This document shows, in pieces, positions 1 through 10,899 of a stretch of 64,000 nt of DNA. Origin of the DNA: Salvia splendens (lineage: Eukaryota; Streptophyta; Magnoliopsida; Lamiales; Lamiaceae); assembly GCF_004379255.2 (NCBI RefSeq), contig NC_056033.1:5932172-5996171 (forward strand). The letters run 5' to 3'. The stretch's first letter is position 1. Each line of letters begins with the position of its first letter. The notes under the pieces were generated by a model, which was not told the DNA's origin, did no database searches, and saw only the letters and a list, made by a program, of their open reading frames with translations. Both the position numbers and the translations under genes were made by a program.

Positions 1-54
1 AGTGACAGTTGAGTATATTTTTTCAAATTACCCATTGAAACTTTGTAGATGCAA

Positions 55-750
55 TTAGTTATACTGAAATCCAGAGACAAAATATGATATTAAACAGAGT
101 CTAAATGTAGAGAAGGACAAGCTGCGAATCTTGAACCATGATGTTTCATTCATAACTGCAGACTCCCAATTCGAATTCTGAGCCCAGCATGTCGCCTTAG
201 TGAATATGTCTGTTTGCTGTTCAAGAGCATCGCAATTCATGAAAGAGATGCAAGTCACCAGCAACCAACTCTCTTGTAAAATCCTCCAACTTTACCTCAA
301 TGTGCTCTTTTCTTCCATGCTGTAGCGTGTTCTTGCTCATGTCCGCATTCTCACAGGAAATCCGAGTCACCTCCTTTTGCTGGTGACCCAAATCAGCCAA
401 CACATTCCTAACTCCTAAACCACATTGCCAAACAAACAGCAGCCAAATATTCAGTTTCGCTCTCCGTAGAGCTCCACGCTGACCAGAAATTGAAGACGAA
501 GCCATACCTACTTGCATCAGCACTACGGCTTCCATCTTCAGCCTGCAGAAACGCATGGGAGTAGACAGCTTTGCAGTTGGACAGGTTGAATTGTTGCAGA
601 AGACGGTCAGCAGCATTAATTTGGGGCCAAATCCCAAATCCTCTTATCTGAAACACGTGCATCATGCACCCAGCAACAAAAGAGGGAGACGATTCCATGT
701 AGATTACATCATCGACATAAACGCAAACGACCATCCATACATGTAATGTA
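55..750 (-). pseudogene. Ty1/copia RNase H/RT fragment, frameshifted
   Basis: Three minus-strand reading frames together read as the end of a copia polyprotein. Near 690-750 is a degenerate YVDD-like box (VCVYVDDVIY). Next comes an RNase H stretch with a SSTESETEYLAA box at about 450-480, then VLADLGHQQKEVTRI and HIEVK at about 280-400. The terminal TDIFTKA motif lies at about 200. The frame changes at least twice, so nothing can be translated. No LTR is seen, and the fragment continues past the left edge of the window or was truncated. It directly abuts the stop codon of the F-box gene at 752. Confidence 0.8.
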
Positions 751-751
751 A

Positions 752-1816
752 TCAAAATGAGGTGACTTTCTCCATTCTGAAACTTTTGAGTGAAAGAATG
801 GTTGGAGTGAAATGCACAGAGGTCAAATAGTAGCACTCCTCCGGTTCACCGAGCAATGAAATTTGGTGATAATCCTTAGTGGTGTTGGAGTAGTAGAAAA
901 TCTTGCTGTAATCACACGCCATCAACATATCACCATTGGCAAAAGCTTTGAGAGGCTGAATATATGTGAATTGAACTCCACTAAAAATAGCAGAATTCAA
1001 GGGGATCACAAACTCCTTCGTCCAAGTTTTCTCAATCTCATAATCCTTCACCAACCAGGTAACCATTTCATGGACAGACGACCGCTCACAAAAACACAAA
1101 CAATCCCTCAAAGTAAGCAGTCGCGAATGAAAATTATTCCCTTGAATAGGAGGGCCAGGAAATGTGCTAAAACACTCTGTTTCCAAATCAAAACAGGAAA
1201 TCAATCGACAGCTACACGTTTCCCAATGGAGAATGCCATTTACCGATTCAGCAAAAGACTTATGACTGTGCCAGATCGGGACAGGTTCAGCAACGTGTCT
1301 CCACGAACCTCCTGTTCCGAGAGTGTATACATGATATCCAGATCTGCCATCAAGTATCACAAACTTGAATTGCCCGCCGATTCTGCTCTTCCCGAATCCG
1401 TGAGAACATCCTTCTGGGGCCGGATACAGGCGAATTGATTCGCGAGTGATCGGATTACACACGTAAAAGGCTTGGCGATGTTTCTCGTATTTTTCGAGGA
1501 TGAGCAAACCGTTAGCGGAAACCTCTATTCGTGCTCCTCTGCGGAAATCGAAGCAGGTGAGTGGATTGTGGCAGTCGAGATCGAGATCGTCTTCCAATTC
1601 GAAAATTTTGCAGCGGTATTTGGGGCTCAGTGGCAGCATCACAGCTAGGGCGGGGGATAATCTTGAAAAATAGGAATTGATAAAGTAATCATCCTCCAGC
1701 AGATTCAGCAACCGTTTGCAGACACATTTGCTGATTGCAAGGGTTGAAATTGGGAGCTTTGAGAAGATGATGGCGATGATCTCTGACGGAAGATTTGTCA
1801 ATGGGTAGGGCTTCAT
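752..1816 (-). CDS. F-box protein with associated (FBA-like) C-terminal domain
   Basis: This is an uninterrupted single-exon reading frame of 354 residues. Residues about 6-45 form an F-box (LTNLPSEIIAIIFSKLPIST followed by a CVCKRLLNLL helix), which in this family binds SKP1/ASK in an SCF ubiquitin ligase. The rest (about 90-350) looks like the plant F-box-associated interaction domain, with a FYVCNPITRESIRLYPAPEG box typical of FBA proteins. That region is expected to choose the substrate; I cannot name the substrate. The start at 1816 is chosen because the F-box follows it immediately. A truncated paralogous copy lies at 3176-3639. The 3' end touches a copia relic, so the 3' UTR may be transposon-derived. 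The family is certain; orthology is not. Confidence 0.9.
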   Translation of the reverse strand: MKPYPLTNLPSEIIAIIFSKLPISTLAISKCVCKRLLNLLEDDYFINSYFSRLSPALAVMLPLSPKYRCKIFELEDDLDLDCHNPLTCFDFRRGARIEVSANGLLILEKYEKHRQAFYVCNPITRESIRLYPAPEGCSHGFGKSRIGGQFKFVILDGRSGYHVYTLGTGGSWRHVAEPVPIWHSHKSFAESVNGILHWETCSCRLISCFDLETECFSTFPGPPIQGNNFHSRLLTLRDCLCFCERSSVHEMVTWLVKDYEIEKTWTKEFVIPLNSAIFSGVQFTYIQPLKAFANGDMLMACDYSKIFYYSNTTKDYHQISLLGEPEECYYLTSVHFTPTILSLKSFRMEKVTSF

Positions 1817-1907
1817 TTTCGGATAGATTCAGATGGTGAAGGCGAAATGAGGCTGGCCTGGGGATTTTCAGCATATATCTACTCTATCCAGTCTGACCTA
1901 AATTTAC

Positions 1908-1932
1908 AGCCCAGCCCGCGGCTTTATGGGCC
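1908..1932. promoter_or_regulatory. Site II-like GCCCA/TGGGCC motifs upstream of the F-box gene
   Basis: AGCCCA at 1908 and TGGGCC at 1927 lie about 90-115 bp upstream of the F-box start codon. Such motifs are TCP-type site II elements in many plant promoters. Function here is inferred from position alone. Confidence 0.35.
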
Positions 1933-2004
1933 GCACGAGCGGCGGCTATCGTGATTATGCCATTGTTTTTTAATTTTTATTTTTATTTTTTTAAATTGAA
2001 ATAT

Positions 2005-2448
2005 ACTCTCTCACCTCTTCGTTAATAGCTATGTTTCATTTTCTGCCATCATTCTATTCTGAAAAAATAATAATAAATGGTTAAAATAGAGATAATAATA
2101 TAGAGAAATGTAAAGAATAGTGAATTAAAAAAGTTAGTGTAATATGTGGTCTAACTTTTTTATGTTGATTTTTTAATAAAACATGAGTGAAATGAGTTAG
2201 TAGAATATGTGGTCTAACTTTTTTATGTTAATTTTTTAATAAAACATGAGTGAAATGAGTTAGTAGAATATGTGGTCCAATTTTTTTATATTGATTTTTT
2301 ATAATAAAACGTGAGTGAAATGAGTCAGTAGAAGTGACACCTGCTTAACATTTACGGTATAAAGTGAAATGCGACTATTATCGTGACTAGTGTTTTTCGA
2401 AATGATTGCAGAAAATGAAACGCATCTATTAACGCAGAACGGAAGAAG
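2005..2448. mobile_element. Stowaway-type MITE with internal 63-bp triplication
   Basis: Imperfect terminal inverted repeats lie at about 2005-2046 and 2408-2448. The shared inner word on both sides is GTTTCATTTTCTGC and its complement. TA dinucleotides flank both ends (2003-2004 and 2449-2450), as expected for Tc1/mariner-derived Stowaway MITEs. The interior holds three tandem 63-bp copies (starting at about 2141, 2204 and 2267). Their sequence matches the usual Stowaway interior seen in the complete element at 40676-40919, read in reverse complement. Confidence 0.75.
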
Positions 2449-2449
2449 T

Positions 2450-3163
2450 AGTTTTTAATCAAGGTCGTGTAGATATCTAAATTCTCGTGACATTCACAAC
2501 TCAATTGAAAGAGAACTTAGAACATACATTATTCATAGTAGTACGTACAAGTTAGAGACAAAGGGGAAGGAAAGGTTTGCCAATGTGTGAAACTGGCAGA
2601 ATGCGAACCTTCAAGTTCAAAGAGGACCAAACACATCACAGACAGTCAATTCAACACTAGCTAGGAGATCGAGCCCGTTATTACTAGGACCCAAGTAGGC
2701 AAGTAGGAGTCGTCCAACATGGGGCAAAAGGAGGCAAACCGAAAGGCTTAGGATAAGGGGAAATCCTCACAAAATAAAATTATGTAGTGCAGTAAAGCTC
2801 GACATATTCACGAGTGACATAGCTAGAGGTTCATACCTGTCCAAAAGAAGAAACCAATTAGCTCAGTTCAAGAGTTAGAAGTGACAATCTTAATTACTGG
2901 AGTAAAACACATGTTGCAATAAGGTGATGTTAGGTTCATTAAGATACAATATAGGATAAGCCAAAACAAGATTTGTCTAGGATTAAATAATTAAATTAGT
3001 TTATAATTGAGATGAATAAGCATAAGAGTACAATGTAATCTTAGTCACATGGCAACCCAAGTAGGATAAGATAAATATAAGCACATTAAAGAATGTGCAT
3101 TTCTTTGAAAACATGGAAATTAGTGTATAAAAAGCAATAAGAGAGGTAGTATGTGATAGAAAA
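2450..3163. other. Intergenic, no gene recognised
   Basis: AT-rich sequence without a coding frame, RNA gene or clear repeat that I can support. It separates the Stowaway element from the truncated F-box copy. Confidence 0.5.
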
Positions 3164-3175
3164 GCATACATGTAA

Positions 3176-3639
3176 TCAAAATGAGGTGACTTTCTCCATA
3201 CTGAAACTTTTGAGTGAAAGAGAGGTTGGAGTGAGAGGCACAAAGGTCATATAGTAACACTCCTCCGGTTCACCAAATAAAGAAAATTGTCGATAAGCCT
3301 TATGGGTGTTGTAGTAGTAGAAAATCTTGTTGCAAGCACACCCAATCAGCATGTCACCATTTTCAAAAGCTTTGAGAGGCTGAATAAATGTGAATTTAAC
3401 TCCACCGAAAAGAAGAGGATTTAAGGGGATCACAAACTCCTTCGTCCACGATTTATCAATCTCATAATCCTTCACCAACCAAATAACCATCTCATGAACA
3501 AACGATCGCTCGCAAAAACACAAACAATCCCTCAGAGTAAACAGCCGCGGGTGAAAATCATCCCCTTGAAGAGGATGGCCAGGAAAGATGCTAAAACACT
3601 CTATTTCCAAAATCATCCCCTTGAAGAGGATGGCCAGGA
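3176..3639 (-). pseudogene. 5'-truncated F-box gene copy
   Basis: The frame at 3176-3616 aligns with the C-terminal 146 residues of the F-box protein at 752-1816 and ends in the same MEKVTSF. The similarity runs a little past the stop codon (TACATGTAATCAAAATGAGG in both). The F-box itself and about 200 N-terminal residues are missing. A 31-bp piece of the gene (3554-3584) is repeated directly at 3609-3639, exactly where foreign GC-rich transposon sequence begins. This is a partial duplicate broken at a transposon junction, not a working gene. Confidence 0.88.
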
Positions 3640-5530
3640 TAGCCCGTATCCGCGAGACAAGGGACGCGCCGGCCCGTCACGCGCGCGGGCGACGTGGCGC
3701 GCCCCCGATGCATGCGTGACGCCCACTCGCAGGCCCGCGAGTGGCCGTCGTCACGGATGACGCAATAATTCATTTTTTAAAAAAAATTGAATTTTAATAA
3801 AAAAAAATTATTTTTCAAACGGTAATGTTACCGTTAATTTTTTATTTTCTTTTTTTTCTTTTTTTATTTATTTACTCTATAAATAATCCTATTTCATACT
3901 CATTTCACACACACATCTATTCCTCTCAAATCCTCTCTATCACTCCAATTTCCATCTTAAATCAACTCAAACAAATGGATCCTTTTGAGCAAATGCGTCA
4001 ATTAATGGAACAATCACTTGAAGAAGATCGACGACGAGAGGCGGAGGAAGCCACGCCACCCCCACGACGCTCCTGGAAGTACATCAATCGGAACCGGGAA
4101 GAAGCCGCCGCACGGTTAGTACGCGACTACTTCTGCGATAACCCGATTTGGGAAGATACCTACTTCCGTCGCCGTTTCCGCGTGAGTAAATCGCTATTTC
4201 TCCACATAGCGAATACTTTGGCGGCCCGGGAAGAGTTCTTCCGAAAAGGGTTCGACGGGGTCGGCCGTCCCAGCCACACGACGCTGCAGAAATGTACTGC
4301 AGCCATCCGTCAGCTTGCGACTGGACAAACGACCGACATATTCTACGAATACCTCCACATCGGAGACACCACTGGGCGCATGTGCTTGCTCAACTTCTGC
4401 AGAGGCGTCCGGGCAGCCTTCAGTGACGAATTTCTCCGGAGGCCAAACACGGACGATTGTCAGTTCCTCCTCAACCTGCACGAACAAGTGCACGGATTCC
4501 CCGGGATACTTGGCAGTGTCGATTGCTTGCACTGGCAATGGAAGAATTACCCGGTGGCTTGGAGGGGGTCCTACACGAGTGGCCACAAAGGCACCCACCC
4601 AACCGTTGTACTCGAGGCCGTTGCCGACTGCCGACTTTGGATCTGGCATGCGTACTTCGGGTCCCTGGCTCGAACAACGACGTAAACGTGCTCCACCAGT
4701 CCGACCTCTTTACAGAAGTTTTGGATGGTAAAGCGCCGGCCATCAACTTCGTCGCCAACAACCGGCTGTATAAAATGGGGTACTATCTCGCCGACGGCAT
4801 CTACCCGAAGTGGCCGACCTTTGTGAAGACGTGCAGCAGGCCTGCGAACCCAAAGCAGACACTTTTTGCGCAAAAGCAGGAGGCTGCGCGCAAGGATGTG
4901 GAGAGGGCGTTCGGGGTTCTCCAAGCGCGCTTCAACATCATCAAAGCCCCGGCTCGTTCGTGGTTCATGGAGAGCATGGTCGACATCATGTATACGTGCA
5001 TAATCTGGCACAACATGATTGTCCGAGACGAAGGACCAGATGCGGGAAATTGGTTCGACCCCGAATCCCCCGGAAGCTCAACCGCAAGTAGTCCGCCGTG
5101 AAGTGGAGCGCATCCGTCTATACAAGAACGGTTGGCTATTCGGGCAAGGACACGCGACTCTAGCGCCCACACCCAACTCTAAGAGGATCTAATTGAGCAC
5201 ATTTGGGAAAACTTTGGCGGAGAAGATTAAATTATGTCATTTTTATTTTTTTAGAATTTTAATTATGTCTTTTTTTCTTTTTTTTTTTAAGTTTAAGTTG
5301 TAATGTTGTTTTAATTTTAATGAATTGTGTTTGTTTAAATTGAATTGGGTTGTAAAAAAAATAAAAAATGAAATTGAATGAATAGTAATTAAGGGACGGA
5401 AAAAGGGACGGTTAAGGGACGGAGCGTTGCAGGTTCCGTCCCTTAGTTAAGGGATGGAGGAAAAAAGGACAGTGGGGCCCTCAAATAGTAGTTAAGGGAC
5501 GGTATAGAGACAGCGTAGTGGATGGCCTAA
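3640..5530 (+). mobile_element. PIF/Harbinger-like DNA transposon (ORF2 only), left end eroded
   Basis: The element has a GC-rich left subterminal region (about 3640-3760), a transposase frame (3975-5101) and a right end rich in AAGGGACGG words (5395-5500), ending near GTAGTGGATGGCC. I find no inverted partner of that right end on the left; the left end is fused to the truncated F-box copy. No Myb/SANT ORF1 is present, so the element is incomplete. Confidence 0.75.
3975..5101 (+). pseudogene. Harbinger transposase (DDE_Tnp_4 / HARBI1-like), one frameshift
   Basis: I take the start as the ATG at 3975 (MDPFEQMRQLMEQ) because the 50 codons upstream read as low-complexity leader. The protein shows the RRRFRVSKSLFLHI helix region, then the DDE nuclease: first Asp in GSVDCLHWQWKN (about 4515-4550), second Asp in SNNDVNVLH, and Glu in DVERAFGVLQARF (about 4897-4935). 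A single missing base between about 4660 and 4661 splits the frame: the first part ends at a stop near 4685 and the second is read in the next frame to 5101. All three catalytic residues survive. The lesion is therefore recent or a sequencing error. Known family role: cut-and-paste transposition with the Myb-like ORF1 partner. Confidence 0.88.
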
Positions 5531-6209
5531 TAGAGTTAACCACTTGAGTGATCCAATATTCCACAATTTGCAAGACCAATCTTGAATGAATCAAATATAT
5601 AAAAGACAAACTACCGCATCTTCTTGAGAGTTTAGCGACGTAGTTAGATTTTAATTAATTAATGTAATTGCAGGTTTCGAAAAAATGTATTTTCTTTTTA
5701 ATTTGTTTAGGACATTAATTAATTTATTTATTTAAAGAGCAAACTACACAAAAGGTCCCTAACTTTTCACCTTGTAACAGCAGAGACCCCTAACATTTAA
5801 AAATCCCATCACAGGTATCTAACAAATTATATAATCACAAACCTTGTTTTTTCGGACCATAACACCCTCAGGGATTGAAAGGGCAAACTCGACCTTTTGT
5901 GACGCCGCCACTGCATCCCACTTGCTACATGTACTGTGGATTAGACGTCAATCCTAATTGATGTAACAGAAACATCATGTCTTTTGTCCTCTCTCTTCTC
6001 TTCCCACTGTAGACGCCTCTTCATCTCCAGACCTACATTGATATTTTAGTTAACGTAAATTACAAAACACTTAGTTTTTTGTTTCTCTTTCATATTTCCC
6101 TCCAATTCACTTTCACTTCATCATTTTCGTGTCGCACACCCTATCTCACCACTGTTTTCTACTCATTCTCGGAAAACGCCGCTGCCATTTCGACACGCCG
6201 TTTTCATCA

Positions 6210-8461
6210 ATGCCTCCAAAACAGAACCGAAGTTCCGCTGGAGCGTCCTCCTCCCGTAGTTCTTCACGGCTCAAAAAGAAGCCGCTAACGCCACCGTCTT
6301 CGTTACCATCACCTCCGGCATCACCTACATACGGTAGATACGGTCGAGGACCGGAGATAATCGATGTAGACCCAGAAACATGGAGCATTCGCGATCCTCG
6401 GTTGGATTCCTTTGTCCCGGAAGAAGAATATAGTGAGTTCAAATTTAAAATTGCACAAATCGTTCACTTTAATTAAAAACTCCAAGCAAGCGATTTTGAC
6501 TGTGATTTAGGGCTCCGAAAATTGGTTGTTTTGTGAAATTGTTTTGATGTCGTCGCGTTTGGGAAATTGTTTTGACTGTGATTTAGGACTTTATATGTGA
6601 AATTTATTGGTTTAAATTTGGAATTTTTCTAACTCTATACAAACCCTAACAGGGGACCGTTTCGGGATGTTTTCCGTCGCTTTTCATCACGGAGGGTCAA
6701 TCTTCGAAATCAATGGACAGAAGAAGTATGTTTGGGGCAATTGACATTCTTTGACTTTTGCAATATTCTCCAATTCGAGCTCTTAGATCTTTCCAGTATG
6801 GTGTTGCGGTTGAGGTATGATAGGAAACCCGTTTGTGAGTTCTATTACGTTCATCCAAGGTACAATGATGGTTGTATGGGCGTGGACATAGGAGGTCCAT
6901 TGCTGCTCATTATTGACGATCCACATCTGGCCTCTTTTCTCGAAGTCGCGGTTACTAGGACAAAGCTAGTTCACATTTATCTCGTGGAGATGACAGAGGC
7001 GGCTGCCTTACTCAAGAAGTGAAAGGAATAAGCGGAGGAGTTTCTAAAATTTGTGAAAGCTTGTAAAAAAACCACGGTGGTCATTGAAGAGATTGACGAA
7101 CCGGAAGCAATTGTGCCGAAGCGTAAACCGAAAAGGAAGAAACATCAGCACGAGGAGCAAAGGAAACCATCGGCACCATTATTGATGCTTGAGTGGTACC
7201 CTAGGGATGTCGAGTTTGAAGAGTATTTGACCAAAACTTTAGAAGACAAACGCCGGGAATGGATGAGGGAAGAGGAGGCAACACGTAAGAATTTAATGGA
7301 TGCATTTGCATCATGTAATGCAGAACAAGCCGAAGCTGTTGTGGTGGAGGTTGAAGAGAATGATGCAGTTGATGGAGTTGTTGGACAAAGAGAGGTCCAT
7401 GCATGCGAAGCTGTTGTGGTGAAAGATGTCCCAACCCTAATTCACCCCATGTCAAGACCTCATACTGGGAAATCATTGGCTACTCCAATTCACCCCTCTG
7501 TGACAGATATACAACCTGAGGTTGAGGTAGAAGATGGAGTTGAAAAAGTTAGACATGGTGAACAAGTTATATAACCTGAGGTTGAGGTTGAATCAATTGT
7601 AGACCCAGAAAGCGTTTCAGAGGTTAGTACACCACTTTGGACTATGTTTGTGATTTGTGATTTATGTTTCGTATTCATATGTGATTAATCTTTTGGTCAG
7701 ATGTGGCATTCAAATCACACCCACCAAGAATTACAACATGAGGTTGAAGCAGTTGTAGACCCTTTAGAGGTTAGTACACCACTGTGGACTATGTTTGTGT
7801 TTTGTTATTTATGTTTGGTATTCATATGTGATTCATCTTTTTGTTAGATTTGGCAATCAGATCACTCCCACCAAGAATTACAACATGAAGATGAAGCAGT
7901 TGTAGACCCTGATAGCGTGGCAGAGGTTAATGCACACCTTTGTACTAGAGTTGTGATTTATGTTTGTATGTATGGTGTTCATTTGTTATTTTATGTTTAA
8001 ATCAGATAAGGCAATCAATTCATAGCCAAGATGTTCAACATGTTGAAGACAGTGTGTACAACCCGACCCTGGGTTTTTCAGACGAACCTCAATGTCAATT
8101 GCAGTCGGAAGTTCTCATTATCGAGGAGATTTCTGATGAATTGCTAATGTCCGGATTTGAACGTGATGTGGAACATGCTGGACATGAAGTACATGATGGG
8201 CCTGAAGTGCATGCTGGACCGAAAGTACAAGCTGGACCGGAAGTACATGATGGGCCGAAAGTAGAACCTCAAGAGGAGATATACGTTCCGGATGGCTGCC
8301 ATCTCCATAACGTGGGACCGCCGACTGATGATGAAGATGATGAGATGGACCATTTTATCTTGTTGGCACACATGTGCCGAGATGAGCAGCTTTTTACTTC
8401 ATATTACGAATCTATTTTCCAACAACAACATGCGAGTCAGGAGCCAGAGAATGTAGACTAG
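6210..8461 (+). pseudogene. MULE N-terminal region: PB1-like module and acidic linker
   Basis: The first exon starts at the ATG at 6210 (MPPKQNRSSAGASSSRSS). A second begins near 6652 after an AACAG acceptor and encodes FSVAFHHGGSIFEINGQ, the usual HHGG signature of the PB1-like module fused to MuDR proteins. A stop at 7020-7022 interrupts it. The linker from 7053 to 8461 is acidic and holds two repeat arrays: three copies of an exon-intron unit (7576-8040) and hexapeptide repeats of the type GPEVHD (about 8170-8270). No single frame spans the region. Confidence 0.65.
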
Positions 8462-8494
8462 CCGGGTGAAGGCGAAGACCAGCCGGGGTCAAGG

Positions 8495-10149
8495 GTGTCA
8501 GTGGATAAACAGCGGAGGAAGTATTCGCCTTATGTGGAAAAGAGGAACATGATAGATAATCCACTTTTCGAGGAAGAATTTGTGGACGAGCTACAAGATA
8601 TTGATGACCTTGCAGATTTGGAGGGTTTGAAGAAGAGAGGCATAAAGTTTACCCCGTTCAAGCTCATGCCTAATGAGCTTCCGTTGTGGAAGCCTGGTGA
8701 TGTTTTTAAGCATAGAGATTTCTTCTATGACGTATTGAGGCAGTATGCAATAATGACCAGAAGGCGGGTGCACGTGAAAAGAAATGACGGCGACAATCTT
8801 CGTGCGATTTGTAAAGGGCAAGGATGTGAGTGGTATGTGTACTTGAGGAAGCTCGAAACACACAACGCAGGATTATGTGGTGATGAATTTGCAACGCGAT
8901 CACGCGCACACATGCTCTCAGGTGTTGGATTCGAAGTGGCTGACGACAAAGTGGCTAGGTGAGCGTTACATGGAGAAGATCAAAGCCAACCCTTGCATTC
9001 CACTGGCAGCTATAAAGCAGTTATGTCGGCCAATTATCTTCTTCGACGCTTGTTTCTTGCGAGGAATGTACAAAGGACCGCTCATGACAGCAATGGGAAT
9101 TGATCCCAACAATGGTTGTGGCCGATTGCTTGGGCTGTGACTGAGGCGGAGAGTTATGTCCAGTGGAAGTGGTTCGTGGAGTACTTGTCTGATGACCTTA
9201 ACTTGCATGCAAATGGCCCATGATATGTGTTTATGTCTGGCCAACAAAAGGTATGGCCGCCGTGATTTCAATATTACATAATGTACTTGGTATGTGATTT
9301 AATTTTTTTTGTGATTTGATCAATACGTTATGTACTGGAACTGTGATTTTGTGGTAATTTTTGTTTTGTTGTGTTACATCAGGGCCTTGCAAAGTTGATT
9401 GTTGAGGAATTCCCACAGAGCGAGCATCGCTTCTGTGTTCAGCACATATACAACAATTTCAAGAAGAGATTTGTCGGAGAAAATTTCAAAGACCGGTTGT
9501 GGGAGATTGCCACGAGTACCACCCTCGAACATTATGTGGACAAGATGGATGCTCTGCAGACCGAGTATCCCCAAGCACATCAGTGGCTTTCTGGAGTTGC
9601 TCTCAAAGAAAAGTGGGTCAAGGCATTTTTCTCTCCACATATTTGTTGTGATGTGCTCCTCAACAACATTTGTGAGACATTCAATTCGAAGATTGCATTG
9701 GATCGAGAGAAAGCAATTATCAGCATGTTGGAGAACATTCCAACAAGTCAAATGGAAAGGATTCAGATCAGAGGCCAGTGGATCAAAAGCTACGATAACG
9801 CAGTCCCTTCTGTTATCAAGGAGCTTGTGGATAAGTGGTACGCGCGGGCTTCATCGTGGAGGGACATTCTTCATACATGCGCGATTTTACATGGAACGGA
9901 CATTCTTCGTACCAAGTAACTGGGCCGTCTGGCCAATATGTTGTCAACATGCGCGATTTTACATGCTCCTGCAGATTGTGGCAGCTATCCGGAATCCCGT
10001 GCACTCATGCTATTGCAACAATCAACAAGCATGGCGACGATGTGACGCGATACGTCTCCCGCTATTATTTGAAGTCAACAATTATCATGTTGTACGAGAA
10101 TGTCATTTACCCAATCAGGGGTGGACAATTAGCCCAAGACTACTTCTGA
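8495..10149 (+). pseudogene. MULE transposase with MuDR DNA-binding domain and SWIM finger
   Basis: The MuDR DNA-binding domain (WKPGDVFKHRDFFYDVLRQY, CKGQGCEWYVY) lies at about 8690-8850. It is followed by the MULE core PIIFFDACFLRGMYKG at about 9030-9080, containing the first catalytic Asp. Frame changes occur near 8870 and 9117. There is a TGA at 9221-9223. The conserved Asp of the usual SDxQKGL motif is Gly here (GGC at 9239-9241). A 132-bp intron with GT-AG ends (9251-9382) joins QQK to GLAKLIVEEFPQSEHRFC. The SWIM finger (CSCRLWQLSGIPCTH) is intact at about 9964-10008 in another frame. The gene is dead. Confidence 0.88.
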
Positions 10150-10153
10150 TGGT

Positions 10154-10620
10154 GTGTTGGAACTGGCGCCCCCGAGGTCAAAACGACAGCGTGGTAGGCC
10201 GAAGAAACTGAGACGTGAGGAGCCCCAGATTCGTCTTCATGCGGACGGAGGTGAGTCATTGCGACGAACCTTCGTGATGAAATATCGTCGGTGCGGTCAA
10301 GAAGGTCATAATAGGAGGACATGCAGCAATGATCCTCGGACAGATGCTCGTTCTCAGGTTGGGGAGACTTCGCAGCACAACGGGTCGCGTAAGCGTGGTG
10401 AGAGTACTTTGCCTGAATCGTCAAACAATGCCGACGTCAAGAGGTACTATTCAATAAGCATCTGCAACTATATTCTCTACTTGTACACAGTGCTTTCTCA
10501 TATATACTTATTATACTATTAATTGTTGCAGCCTAATGTTTCGGATCCGGGACCTAGCACTCGGACCAGGACTCAGCCTAAGAGATGTGGCCACCGCGGT
10601 GATCAAGATTGACTGGCCTT
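10154..10620 (+). pseudogene. MULE C-terminal zinc knuckle exon(s)
   Basis: RRCGQEGHNRRTC is a CCHC zinc knuckle found at the C-terminus of MuDR-type proteins. It follows basic sequence (RSKRQRGRPKKLRR). An intron probably starts near 10443 and ends at TTGCAG near 10531; the last exon ends with a TGA just before 10615. It belongs to the decayed MULE upstream. Confidence 0.65.
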
Positions 10621-10899
10621 ACTTACTCTAAAAACTTGGTGTTTGTTTGGGATGGGTGAACCGTTCGTATATTACAAAAATACTTGTTTTTGGTTAATAT
10701 TTTGGTTAATATTTTGTGGCAGTGATGATATGATATGTATGTTAACAAAGAGTTATTGTCGTTTTAGCAATTGTTAGCGTTAATGCTTCACACTCTTCAG
10801 TTTTCATGCCCAGTTGTAACTTCAAGGCTTCAAACTCCACAGTTTTCATGCGCAATTTCTCTTGAAGAACACCTTCAAGAGTGAACACCTTCAAAAATT

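Larger units (their letters stand above)
5746..10620 (+). mobile_element. Mutator-like element (MULE), autonomous type, decayed
   Basis: The coding content runs in the canonical MULE order: PB1-like N-terminal module (about 6650-6800), acidic linker (7050-8460), MuDR DNA-binding domain (about 8690-8870), MULE transposase (about 9030-9800), SWIM zinc finger (about 9955-10015) and zinc knuckle (about 10285-10325). The left boundary is taken at the ACAAAAGGTCCCTAACTTTT block near 5750, which looks like a MULE subterminal region. I could not match terminal inverted repeats or a 9-bp target duplication, so both ends are approximate. Confidence 0.75.

Noticed and set aside
863..1438. Plus-strand 191-residue frame
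   Set aside because: Antisense shadow of the F-box gene.
4194..5172. Several minus- and plus-strand frames of 90-150 residues
   Set aside because: Shadows of the Harbinger transposase in GC-rich DNA.
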